Assembly (NCBI GenBank): GCA_037127255.1
Contig: JBANSL010000002.1
Location: forward strand, 5,004,001-5,068,000
Reading direction: 5' to 3'
Origin: Persicaria tinctoria
Lineage: Eukaryota; Streptophyta; Magnoliopsida; Caryophyllales; Polygonaceae
Length of the DNA: 64,000 nt
This document shows positions 1 to 10,039 of this stretch, piece by piece. The translations under genes were made by a program, and so were the position numbers. The notes under the pieces were generated by a model. That model saw only the letters and a program-made list of their open reading frames with translations, was not told where the DNA came from and searched no databases. Position 1 is the stretch's first letter, and every line of letters begins with the position of its first letter.

Positions 1-27
1 CTCGGTATTTTTTGAATAACTTGAGAT

Positions 28-43
28 CCGTTGGTCCAATCGG
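28..43. other. CCGTTGG-T-CCAA(T)CGG dyad, near-invariant in all monomers
   Basis: Shown in the first unit; every unit has a copy at the same offset. CCG (28-30), TTGG (31-34), central T, CCAA (36-39), one extra T, CGG (41-43). The arms are complementary over seven pairs with one bulged base. L units of the left domain have CCAG, and a few in the dodecamer CCAC, at the fourth base of the right arm. A one-base centre is too short for a hairpin, so if it matters it would be as a two-fold protein-binding site. Function unknown. Confidence 0.5.
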
Positions 44-65
44 GCCGTTTGATGACTCCTGGGAA

Positions 66-82
66 AGCTAACTTCGATAGCT
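66..82. other. Short inverted repeat AGCTA / TAGCT
   Basis: AGCTA at 66-70 and TAGCT at 78-82 flank the seven bases ACTTCGA. It is kept in most units, but K (CGATAACTACG), K' (CGATACTTACG) and two right-region units (CGATATCTACG) break the second arm. Short arms of five bases mean chance or passive retention cannot be excluded. Confidence 0.35.
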
Positions 83-197
83 ACGACTTTACTGGGGAGG
101 TTTTCAGAGAATTGCTCCTCTAAAAGGGCCAAAAAACTATTTTTTCAAGGCTTAAATTTGGGAAATTTTCGGATTTTTTCAAAGGGGTTAGTACACG

Positions 198-235
198 AAA
201 AAATATGAAAATCTCAAAAAATGAAAAATCCAAAA
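198..235. other. Phased A-tract segment, likely bent DNA
   Basis: Five A runs at 198-203, 208-211, 216-221, 224-228 and 232-235 in the first unit have centres about 7.5-9 bases apart, close to but shorter than one helical turn. T-rich runs lie just upstream (about 137-183). The segment is almost unchanged in all 178 units, the main variant being the A8 form in K and P (CGAAAAAAAATG). A-tract bending in satellites is well known. The degree of bend here is inferred, not measured. Confidence 0.5.
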
Positions 236-255
236 TACTTTGCACTAGGCAAGGT

Positions 256-316
256 GGGATGCTGTTAAGGACATCCGTCCACAAAACTCCCGCCCGGGAT
301 GTCCAAATGGGCCCGG
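256..316. other. GC-rich hairpin-prone cluster with 8-bp inverted repeat
   Basis: In the first unit GGACATCC (269-276) and its exact complement GGATGTCC (297-304) flank a 20-base loop. Overlapping alternatives are GGATG (257-261) with CATCC (272-276), and CCGGG (294-298) with CCCGG (312-316). The cluster recurs at the same offset in every unit. Some lineages alter an arm: GGATGCCC in the trimer and heptamer L1 units, GAATGTCC in L2 units, GGACGCCC near 25765 and 29351. Competing pairings could form cruciforms, or hairpins in a transcript of either strand. Confidence 0.5.
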
Positions 317-358
317 AATTAAGGTAATGTCCCTCTGAACACCCGTTGCGGACACATG

Positions 359-717
359 CTCGGTATTTTTTGAATAACTTGAGATCCGTTGGTCCAGTCG
401 GGCCGTTTGAGGACTCCTGGGAAAGCTAACTTCGATAGCTACGACTTTACTGGGGAGGTTTTTATAGAATTACTCCTCTAAAAAGACTAAAAAACCATTT
501 TTCCCAGGCTTAAATTTGGGCAAATTTTTGGCTTTTTTCAAAGGGGTTAGTACACGAAAAAATATGAAAATCTCAAAAAATGAAAAATCCAAAATACTTT
601 GCACTAAGCATAGTGGGATGCTGTTAAGGACATCCGTCCACAAAACTCCCGCCCGGGATGTCCAAATGGGCCCGGAATTAAGGTAATGTCCCTCTGAACA
701 GCCGTTGCGGACACATG
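359..717. repeat. Reference L-type monomer (359 nt)
   Basis: Second unit and model for L monomers, the commonest type in the window. It differs from the preceding S unit by CCAGTCGGG, TTTGAGGACTC, TTTATAGAATTACTCC, AAAGACTAAAAAACC, CCCAGGCTT, GGGCAAATTTTTGG, ACTAAGCATAGTGG and AACAGCCGTTGC. Later L copies split by their right-hand state: AAGCATAGTGG, ATGCAAGGTGG, AGGCAAGGTGG, AAGCAAGGTTGG, AAGCAAGGTGG or AAGAAAGGTGG. L units have in-frame stops on the minus strand in the TTTATAGAATTA segment, which is why long open frames are missing over L-L runs. Confidence 0.95.
512..527. other. AAATTTG-GG-CAAATTT dyad of L monomers
   Basis: In the L unit at 359, AAATTTG (512-518) and CAAATTT (521-527) are perfect seven-base arms around GG. 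The single-base deletion that defines S and S* removes the C of the right arm, cutting the arms to AAATTT. In the 358-nt L units at 33717, 45914 and 50221 the centre GGGC is changed to GAC, leaving both seven-base arms intact around one A. K, P and right-region units with AATTTTGGCAAATTT retain part of it. Confidence 0.5.
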
Positions 718-3700
718 CTCGGTATTTTTTGAATAACTTGAGATCCGTTGGTCCAATCGGGCCGTTTGATGACTCCTGGGAAAGCTAACTTCGATAGCTA
801 CGACTTTACTGGGGAGGTTTTCAGAGAATTGCTCCTCTAAAAGGGCCAAAAAACTATTTTTTCAAGGCTTAAATTTGGGAAATTTTCGGATTTTTTCAAA
901 GGGGTTAGTACACGAAAAAATATGAAAATCTCAAAAAATGAAAAATCCAAAATACTTTGCACTAGGCAAGGTGGGATGCTGTTAAGGACATCCGTCCACA
1001 AAACTCCCGCCCGGGATGTCCAAATGGGCCCGGAATTAAGGTAATGTCCCTCTGAACACCCGTTGCGGACACATGCTCGGTATTTTTTGAATAACTTGAG
1101 ATCCGTTGGTCCAGTCGGGCCGTTTGAGGACTCCTGGGAAAGCTAACTTCGATAGCTACGACTTTACTGGGGAGGTTTTTATAGAATTACTCCTCTAAAA
1201 AGACTAAAAAACCATTTTTCCCAGGCTTAAATTTGGGCAAATTTTTGGCTTTTTTCAAAGGGGTTAGTACACGAAAAAATATGAAAATCTCAAAAAATGA
1301 AAAATCCAAAATACTTTGCACTAAGCATAGTGGGATGCTGTTAAGGACATCCGTCCACAAAACTCCACCCCGGGATGTCCAAATGGGCCCGGAATTAAGG
1401 TAATGTCCCTCTGAACAGCCGTTGCGGACACATGCTCGGTATTTTTTGAATAACTTGAGATCCGTTGGTCCAATCGGGCCGTTTGATGACTCCTGGGAAA
1501 GCTAACTTCGATAGCTACGACTTTACTGGGGAGGTTTTCAGAGAATTGCTCCTCTAAAAGGGCCAAAAAACTATTTTTTCAAGGCTTAAATTTGGGAAAT
1601 TTTCGGATTTTTTCAAAGGGGTTAGTACACGAAAAAATATGAAAATCTCAAAAAATGAAAAATCCAAAATACTTTGCACTAGGCAAGGTGGGATGCTGTT
1701 AAGGACATCCGTCCACAAAACTCCCGCCCGGGATGTCCAAATGGGCCCGGAATTAAGGTAATGTCCCTCTGAACACCCGTTGCGGACACATGCTCGGTAT
1801 TTTTTGAATAACTTGAGATCCGTTGGTCCAGTCGGGCCGTTTGAGGACTCCTGGGAAAGCTAACTTCGATAGCTACGACTTTACTGGGGAGGTTTTTATA
1901 GAATTACTCCTCTAAAAAGACTAAAAAACCATTTTTCCCAGGCTTAAATTTGGGCAAATTTTTGGCTTTTTTCAAAGGGGTTAGTACACGAAAAAATATG
2001 AAAATCTCAAAAAATGAAAAATCCAAAATACTTTGCACTAAGCATAGTGGGATGCTGTTAAGGACATCCGTCCACAAAACTCCCGCCCGGGATGTCCAAA
2101 TGGGCCCGGAATTAAGGTAATGTCCCTCTGAACAGCCGTTGCGGACACATGCTCGGTATTTTTTGAATAACTTGAGATCCGTTGGTCCAATCGGGCCGTT
2201 TGATGACTCCTGGGAAAGCTAACTTCGATAGCTACGACTTTACTGGGGAGGTTTTCAGAGAATTGCTCCTCTAAAAGGGCCAAAAAACTATTTTTTCAAG
2301 GCTTAAATTTGGGAAATTTTCGGATTTTTTCAAAGGGGTTAGTACACGAAAAAATATGAAAATCTCAAAAAATGAAAAATCCAAAATACTTTGCACTAGG
2401 CAAGGTGGGATGCTGTTAAGGACATCCGTCCACAAAACTCCCGCCCGGGATGTCCAAATGGGCCCGGAATTAAGGTAATGTCCCTCTGAACACCCGTTGC
2501 GGACACATGCTCGGTATTTTTTGAATAACTTGAGATCCGTTGGTCCAGTCGGGCCGTTTGAGGACTCCTGGGAAAGCTAACTTCGATAGCTACGACTTTA
2601 CTGGGGAGGTTTTTATAGAATTACTCCTCTAAAAAGACTAAAAAACCATTTTTCCCAGGCTTAAATTTGGGCAAATTTTTGGCTTTTTTCAAAGGGGTTA
2701 GTACACGAAAAAATATGAAAATCTCAAAAAATGAAAAATCCAAAATACTTTGCACTAAGCATAGTGGGATGCTGTTAAGGACATCCGTCCACAAAACTCC
2801 ACCCCGGGATGTCCAAATGGGCCCGGAATTAAGGTAATGTCCCTCTGAACAGCCGTTGCGGACACATGCTCGGTATTTTTTGAATAACTTGAGATCCGTT
2901 GGTCCAATCGGGCCGTTTGATGACTCCTGGGAAAGCTAACTTCGATAGCTACGACTTTACTGGGGAGGTTTTCAGAGAATTGCTCCTCTAAAAGGGCCAA
3001 AAAACTATTTTTTCAAGGCTTAAATTTGGGAAATTTTCGGATTTTTTCAAAGGGGTTAGTACACGAAAAAATATGAAAATCTCAAAAAATGAAAAATCCA
3101 AAATACTTTGCACTAGGCAAGGTGGGATGCTGTTAAGGACATCCGTCCACAAAACTCCCGCCCGGGATGTCCAAATGGGCCCGGAATTAAGGTAATGTCC
3201 CTCTGAACACCCGTTGCGGACACATGCTCGGTATTTTTTGAATAACTTGAGATCCGTTGGTCCAGTCGGGCCGTTTGAGGACTCCTGGGAAAGCTAACTT
3301 CGATAGCTACGACTTTACTGGGGAGGTTTTTATAGAATTACTCCTCTAAAAAGACTAAAAAACCATTTTTCCCAGGCTTAAATTTGGGCAAATTTTTGGC
3401 TTTTTTCAAAGGGGTTAGTACACGAAAAAATATGAAAATCTCAAAAAATGAAAAATCCAAAATACTTTGCACTAAGCATAGTGGGATGCTGTTAAGGACA
3501 TCCGTCCACAAAACTCCCGCCCGGGATGTCCAAATGGGCCCGGAATTAAGGTAATGTCCCTCTGAACAGCCGTTGCGGACACATGCTCGGTATTTTTTGA
3601 ATAACTTGAGATCCGTTGGTCCAATCGGGCCGTTTGATGACTCCTGGGAAAGCTAACTTCGATAGCTACGACTTTACTGGGGAGGTTTTCAGAGAATTGC

Positions 3701-3943
3701 TCCTCTAAAAGGGCCAAAAAACTATTTTTTCAAGGCTTAAATTTGGGAAATTTTCGGATTTTTTCAAAGGGGTTAGTACACGAAAAAATATGAAAATCTC
3801 AAAAAATGAAAAATCCAAAATACTTTGCACTAGGCAAGGTGGGATGCTGTTAAGGACATCCGTCCACAAAACTCCCGCCCGGGATGTCCAAATGGGCCCG
3901 GAATTAAGGTAATGTCCCTCTGAACACCCGTTGCGGACACATG

Positions 3944-6900
3944 CTCGGTATTTTTTGAATAACTTGAGATCCGTTGGTCCAATCGGGCCGTTTGAGGACT
4001 CCTGGGAAAGCTAACTTCGATAGCTACGACTTTACTGGGGAGGTTTTTATAGAATTACTCCTCTAAAAAGACTAAAAAACCATTTTTCCCAGGCTTAAAT
4101 TTGGGCAAATTTTCGGCTTTTTTCAAAGGGGTTAGTACACGAAAAAATATGAAAATCTCAAAAAATGAAAAATCCAAAATACTTTGCACTATGCAAGGTG
4201 GGATGCTGTTAAGGACATCCGTCCACAAAACTCCCGCCCGGGATGTCCAAATGGGCCCGGAATTAAGGTAATGTCCCTCTGAACACCCGTTGCGGACACA
4301 TGCTCGGTATTTTTTGAATAACTTGAGATCCGTTGGTCCAATCGGGCCGTTTGAGGACTCCTGGGAAAGCTAACTTCGATAGCTACGACTTTACTGGGGA
4401 GGTTTTCAGAGAATTGCTCCTCTAAAAGGGCCAAAAAACTATTTTTTCAAGGCTTAAATTTGGGAAATTTTCGGATTTTTTCAAAGGGGTTAGTACACGA
4501 AAAAATATGAAAATCTCAAAAAATGAAAAATCCAAAATACTTTGCACTAGGCAAGGTGGGATGCTGTTAAGGACATCCGTCCACAAAACTCCCGCCCGGG
4601 ATGTCCAATTGGGCCCGGAATTAAGGTAATGTCCCTCTGAACACCCGTTGCGGACACATGCTCGGTATTTTTTGAATAACTTGAGATCCGTTGGTCCAAT
4701 CGGGCCGTTTGAGGACTCCTGGGAAAGCTAACTTCGATAGCTACGACTTTACTGGGGAGGTTTTTATAGAATTACTCCTCTAAAAAGACTAAAAAACCAT
4801 TTTTCCCAGGCTTAAATTTGGGCAAATTTTCGGCTTTTTTCAAAGGGGTTAGTACACGAAAAAATATGAAAATCTCAAAAAATGAAAAATCCAAAATACT
4901 TTGCACTATGCAAGGTGGGATGCTGTTAAGGACATCCGTCCACAAAACTCCCGCCCGGGATGTCCAAATGGGCCCGGAATTAAGGTAATGTCCCTCTGAA
5001 CACCCGTTGCGGACACATGCTCGGTATTTTTTGAATAACTTGAGATCCGTTGGTCCAATCGGGCCGTTTGAGGACTCCTGGGAAAGCTAACTTCGATAGC
5101 TACGACTTTACTGGGGAGGTTTTCAGAGAATTGCTCCTCTAAAAGGGCCAAAAAACTATTTTTTCAAGGCTTAAATTTGGGAAATTTTCGGATTTTTTCA
5201 AAGGGGTTAGTACACGAAAAAATATGAAAATCTCAAAAAATGAAAAATCCAAAATACTTTGCACTAGGCAAGGTGGGATGCTGTTAAGGACATCCGTCCA
5301 CAAAACTCCCGCCCGGGATGTCCAATTGGGCCCGGAATTAAGGTAATGTCCCTCTGAACACCCGTTGCGGACACATGCTCGGTATTTTTTGAATAACTTG
5401 AGATCCGTTGGTCCAATCGGGCCGTTTGAGGACTCCTGGGAAAGCTAACTTCGATAGCTACGACTTTACTGGGGAGGTTTTTATAGAATTACTCCTCTAA
5501 AAAGACTAAAAAACCATTTTTCCCAGGCTTAAATTTGGGCAAATTTTCGGCTTTTTTCAAAGGGGTTAGTACACGAAAAAATATGAAAATCTCAAAAAAT
5601 GAAAAATCCAAAATACTTTGCACTATGCAAGGTGGGATGCTGTTAAGGACATCCGTCCACAAAACTCCCGCCCGGGATGTCCAAATGGGCCCGGAATTAA
5701 GGTAATGTCCCTCTGAACACCCGTTGCGGACACATGCTCGGTATTTTTTGAATAACTTGAGATCCGTTGGTCCAATCGGGCCGTTTGAGGACTCCTGGGA
5801 AAGCTAACTTCGATAGCTACGACTTTACTGGGGAGGTTTTCAGAGAATTGCTCCTCTAAAAGGGCCAAAAAACTATTTTTTCAAGGCTTAAATTTGGGAA
5901 ATTTTCGGATTTTTTCAAAGGGGTTAGTACACGAAAAAATATGAAAATCTCAAAAAATGAAAAATCCAAAATACTTTGCACTAGGCAAGGTGGGATGCTG
6001 TTAAGGACATCCGTCCACAAAACTCCCGCCCGGGATGTCCAATTGGGCCCGGAATTAAGGTAATGTCCCTCTGAACACCCGTTGCGGACACATGCTCGGT
6101 ATTTTTTGAATAACTTGAGATCCGTTGGTCCAATCGGGCCGTTTGAGGACTCCTGGGAAAGCTAACTTCGATAGCTACGACTTTACTGGGGAGGTTTTTA
6201 TAGAATTACTCCTCTAAAAAGACTAAAAAACCATTTTTCCCAGGCTTAAATTTGGGCAAATTTTCGGCTTTTTTCAAAGGGGTTAGTACACGAAAAAATA
6301 TGAAAATCTCAAAAAATGAAAAATCCAAAATACTTTGCACTATGCAAGGTGGGATGCTGTTAAGGACATCCGTCCACAAAACTCCCGCCCGGGATGTCCA
6401 AATGGGCCCGGAATTAAGGTAATGTCCCTCTGAACACCCGTTGCGGACACATGCTCGGTATTTTTTGAATAACTTGAGATCCGTTGGTCCAATCGGGCCG
6501 TTTGAGGACTCCTGGGAAAGCTAACTTCGATAGCTACGACTTTACTGGGGAGGTTTTTATAGAATTACTCCTCTAAAAAGACTAAAAAACCATTTTTCCC
6601 AGGCTTAAATTTGGGCAAATTTTCGGCTTTTTTCAAAGGGGTTAGTACACGAAAAAATATGAAAATCTCAAAAAATGAAAAATCCAAAATACTTTGCACT
6701 AGGCAAGGTGGGATGCTGTTAAGGACATCCGTCCACAAAACTCCCGCCCGGGATGTCCAAATGGGCCCGGAATTAAGGTAATGTCCCTCTGAACACCCGT
6801 TGCGGACACATGCTCGGTATTTTTTGAATAACTTGAGATCCGTTGGTCCAGTCGGGCCGTTTGAGGACTCCTGGGAAAGCTAACTTCGATAGCTACGACT

Positions 6901-7171
6901 TTACTGGGGAGGTTTTTATAGAATTACTCCTCTAAAAAGACTAAAAAACCATTTTTCCCAGGCTTAAATTTGGGCAAATTTTCGGCTTTTTTCAAAGGGG
7001 TTAGTACACGAAAAAATATGAAAATCTCAAAAAATGAAAAATCCAAAATACTTTGCACTAAGCATAGTGGGATGCTGTTAAGGACATCCGTCCACAAAAC
7101 TCCCGCCCGGGATGTCCAAATGGGCCCGGAATTAAGGTAATGTCCCTCTGAACAGCCGTTGCGGACACATG
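3944..7171. repeat. Variant dimer block (L'/S') ending in an L-L-L run
   Basis: L' (3944, 4661, 5378, 6095) carries CCAATCGGG, TTCGGC and ACTATGCAAGG. S' (4303, 5020, 5737) carries TTTGAGGACTC rather than TTTGATGACTC. All three S' units hold a private CCAATTGGGCC (T at 4609, 5326 and 6043, 717 bp apart), so the dimer was amplified locally after that mutation. The dimer rhythm then breaks: 6095, 6454 and 6813 are three successive L units before the next S at 7172, giving a 1435-bp S-to-S distance (358 + 3 x 359). Confidence 0.93.
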
Positions 7172-10039
7172 CTCGGTATTTTTTGAATAACTTGAGATCC
7201 GTTGGTCCAATCGGGCCGTTTGATGACTCCTGGGAAAGCTAACTTCGATAGCTACGACTTTACTGGGGAGGTTTTCAGAGAATTGCTCCTCTAAAAGGGC
7301 CAAAAAACTATTTTTTCAAGGCTTAAATTTGGGAAATTTTCGGATTTTTTCAAAGGGGTTAGTACACGAAAAAATATGAAAATCTCAAAAAATGAAAAAT
7401 CCAAAATACTTTGCACTAGGCAAGGTGGGATGCTGTTAAGGACATCCGTCCACAAAACTCCCGCCCGGGATGTCCAAATGGGCCCGGAATTAAGGTAATG
7501 TCCCTCTGAACACCCGTTGCGGACACATGCTCGGTATTTTTTGAATAACTTGAGATCCGTTGGTCCAGTCGGGCCGTTTGAGGACTCCTGGGAAAGCTAA
7601 CTTCGATAGCTACGACTTTACTGGGGAGGTTTTTATAGAATTACTCCTCTAAAAAGACTAAAAAACCATTTTTCCCAGGCTTAAATTTGGGCAAATTTTT
7701 GGCTTTTTTCAAAGGGGTTAGTACACGAAAAAATATGAAAATCTCAAAAAATGAAAAATCCAAAATACTTTGCACTAAGCATAGTGGGATGCTGTTAAGG
7801 ACATCCGTCCACAAAACTCCCGCCCGGGATGTCCAAATGGGCCCGGAATTAAGGTAATGTCCCTCTGAACAGCCGTTGCGGACACATGCTCGGTATTTTT
7901 TGAATAACTTGAGATCCGTTGGTCCAATCGGGCCGTTTGATGACTCCTGGGAAAGCTAACTTCGATAGCTACGACTTTACTGGGGAGGTTTTCAGAGAAT
8001 TGCTCCTCTAAAAGGGCCAAAAAACTATTTTTTCAAGGCTTAAATTTGGGAAATTTTCGGATTTTTTCAAAGGGGTTAGTACACGAAAAAATATGAAAAT
8101 CTCAAAAAATGAAAAATCCAAAATACTTTGCACTAGGCAAGGTGGGATGCTGTTAAGGACATCCGTCCACAAAACTCCCGCCCGGGATGTCCAAATGGGC
8201 CCGGAATTAAGGTAATGTCCCTCTGAACACCCGTTGCGGACACATGCTCGGTATTTTTTGAATAACTTGAGATCCGTTGGTCCAGTCGGGCCGTTTGAGG
8301 ACTCCTGGGAAAGCTAACTTCGATAGCTACGACTTTACTGGGGAGGTTTTTATAGAATTACTCCTCTAAAAAGACTAAAAAACCATTTTTCCCAGGCTTA
8401 AATTTGGGCAAATTTTTGGCTTTTTTCAAAGGGGTTAGTACACGAAAAAATATGAAAATCTCAAAAAATGAAAAATCCAAAATACTTTGCACTAAGCATA
8501 GTGGGATGCTGTTAAGGACATCCGTCCACAAAACTCCCGCCCGGGATGTCCAAATGGGCCCGGAATTAAGGTAATGTCCCTCTGAACAGCCGTTGCGGAC
8601 ACATGCTCGGTATTTTTTGAATAACTTGAGATCCGTTGGTCCAATCGGGCCGTTTGATGACTCCTGGGAAAGCTAACTTCGATAGCTACGACTTTACTGG
8701 GGAGGTTTTCAGAGAATTGCTCCTCTAAAAGGGCCAAAAAACTATTTTTTCAAGGCTTAAATTTGGGAAATTTTCGGATTTTTTCAAAGGGGTTAGTACA
8801 CGAAAAAATATGAAAATCTCAAAAAATGAAAAATCCAAAATACTTTGCACTAGGCAAGGTGGGATGCTGTTAAGGACATCCGTCCACAAAACTCCCGCCC
8901 GGGATGTCCAAATGGGCCCGGAATTAAGGTAATGTCCCTCTGAACACCCGTTGCGGACACATGCTCGGTATTTTTTGAATAACTTGAGATCCGTTGGTCC
9001 AGTCGGGCCGTTTGAGGACTCCTGGGAAAGCTAACTTCGATAGCTACGACTTTACTGGGGAGGTTTTTATAGAATTACTCCTCTAAAAAGACTAAAAAAC
9101 CATTTTTCCCAGGCTTAAATTTGGGCAAATTTTTGGCTTTTTTCAAAGGGGTTAGTACACGAAAAAATATGAAAATCTCAAAAAATGAAAAATCCAAAAT
9201 ACTTTGCACTAAGCATAGTGGGATGCTGTTAAGGACATCCGTCCACAAAACTCCCGCCCGGGATGTCCAAATGGGCCCGGAATTAAGGTAATGTCCCTCT
9301 GAACAGCCGTTGCGGACACATGCTCGGTATTTTTTGAATAACTTGAGATCCGTTGGTCCAATCGGGCCGTTTGATGACTCCTGGGAAAGCTAACTTCGAT
9401 AGCTACGACTTTACTGGGGAGGTTTTCAGAGAATTGCTCCTCTAAAAGGGCCAAAAAACTATTTTTTCAAGGCTTAAATTTGGGAAATTTTCGGATTTTT
9501 TCAAAGGGGTTAGTACACGAAAAAATATGAAAATCTCAAAAAATGAAAAATCCAAAATACTTTGCACTAGGCAAGGTGGGATGCTGTTAAGGACATCCGT
9601 CCACAAAACTCCCGCCCGGGATGTCCAAATGGGCCCGGAATTAAGGTAATGTCCCTCTGAACACCCGTTGCGGACACATGCTCGGTATTTTTTGAATAAC
9701 TTGAGATCCGTTGGTCCAATCGGGCCGTTTGAGGACTCCTGGGAAAGCTAACTTCGATAGCTACGACTTTACTGGGGAGGTTTTTATAGAATTACTCCTC
9801 TAAAAAGACTAAAAAACCATTTTTCCCAGGCTTAAATTTGGGCAAATTTTCGGCTTTTTTCAAAGGGGTTAGTACACGAAAAAATATGAAAATCTCAAAA
9901 AATGAAAAATCCAAAATACTTTGCACTATGCAAGGTGGGATGCTGTTAAGGACATCCGTCCACAAAACTCCCGCCCGGGATGTCCAAATGGGCCCGGAAT
10001 TAAGGTAATGTCCCTCTGAACACCCGTTGCGGACACATG
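7172..10039. repeat. Standard S-L dimers, four copies
   Basis: S units start at 7172, 7889, 8606 and 9323. L units start at 7530, 8247, 8964 and 9681. The first three L units are the CCAGTCGGG / TTTTTGGC / AAGCATAGTGG form of the first block. The last (9681) is the L' form (CCAATCGGG, TTCGGC, ATGCAAGG) that leads into the hexamer. The block is close to identical to 1-3943 but lacks the ACCCC marker of 1367 and 2801. Confidence 0.93.

Larger units (their letters stand above)
1..358. repeat. Reference S-type monomer (358 nt)
   Basis: First complete unit and model for the 24 S monomers of the left domain. Diagnostic states are CCAATCGGG and TTTGATGACTC near nt 36-55, TCAGAGAATTGCTCC near 103-118, AAGGGCCAAAAAAC near 124-137, GGGAAATTTT (one C shorter than in L) near 160, ACTAGGCAAGG near 244, and AACACCCGTTGC near 339. 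The single missing C after GGG explains the 358-nt length. The middle of the unit (about nt 90-180) carries most type-specific differences. The first 60 nt and nt 180-240 are almost invariant across the array. Confidence 0.95.
1..3943. repeat. 717-bp S-L dimer HOR block
   Basis: S units start at 1, 718, 1435, 2152, 2869 and 3586. L units start at 359, 1076, 1793, 2510 and 3227. The period is 717 bp (358+359). A second level is visible: the L units at 1076 and 2510 share a private two-base change giving CTCCACCCCGGG instead of CTCCCGCCCGGG (at 1367-1368 and 2801-2802, exactly 1434 bp apart), while the other L units lack it. The recent duplication unit here was therefore a pair of dimers (S-L-S-L). 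Confidence 0.95.

Noticed and set aside
28..43. True CENP-B box
   Set aside because: Spacing between the GTTGG and CGGG parts is three bases too long and the TTCG core is TCCG.
1..358. Monomer as an ancient dimer of about 180 bp
   Set aside because: I compared the two halves by eye and saw no consistent similarity. A formal self-alignment of the consensus could reveal weak traces.
604..849. Recurrent minus-strand open frames of 81-84 codons over S and S* units
   Set aside because: They begin at TTG, not ATG, recur once per monomer as a direct effect of the repeat, and carry no recognisable domain. Changes between copies show no coding pattern that I can see.
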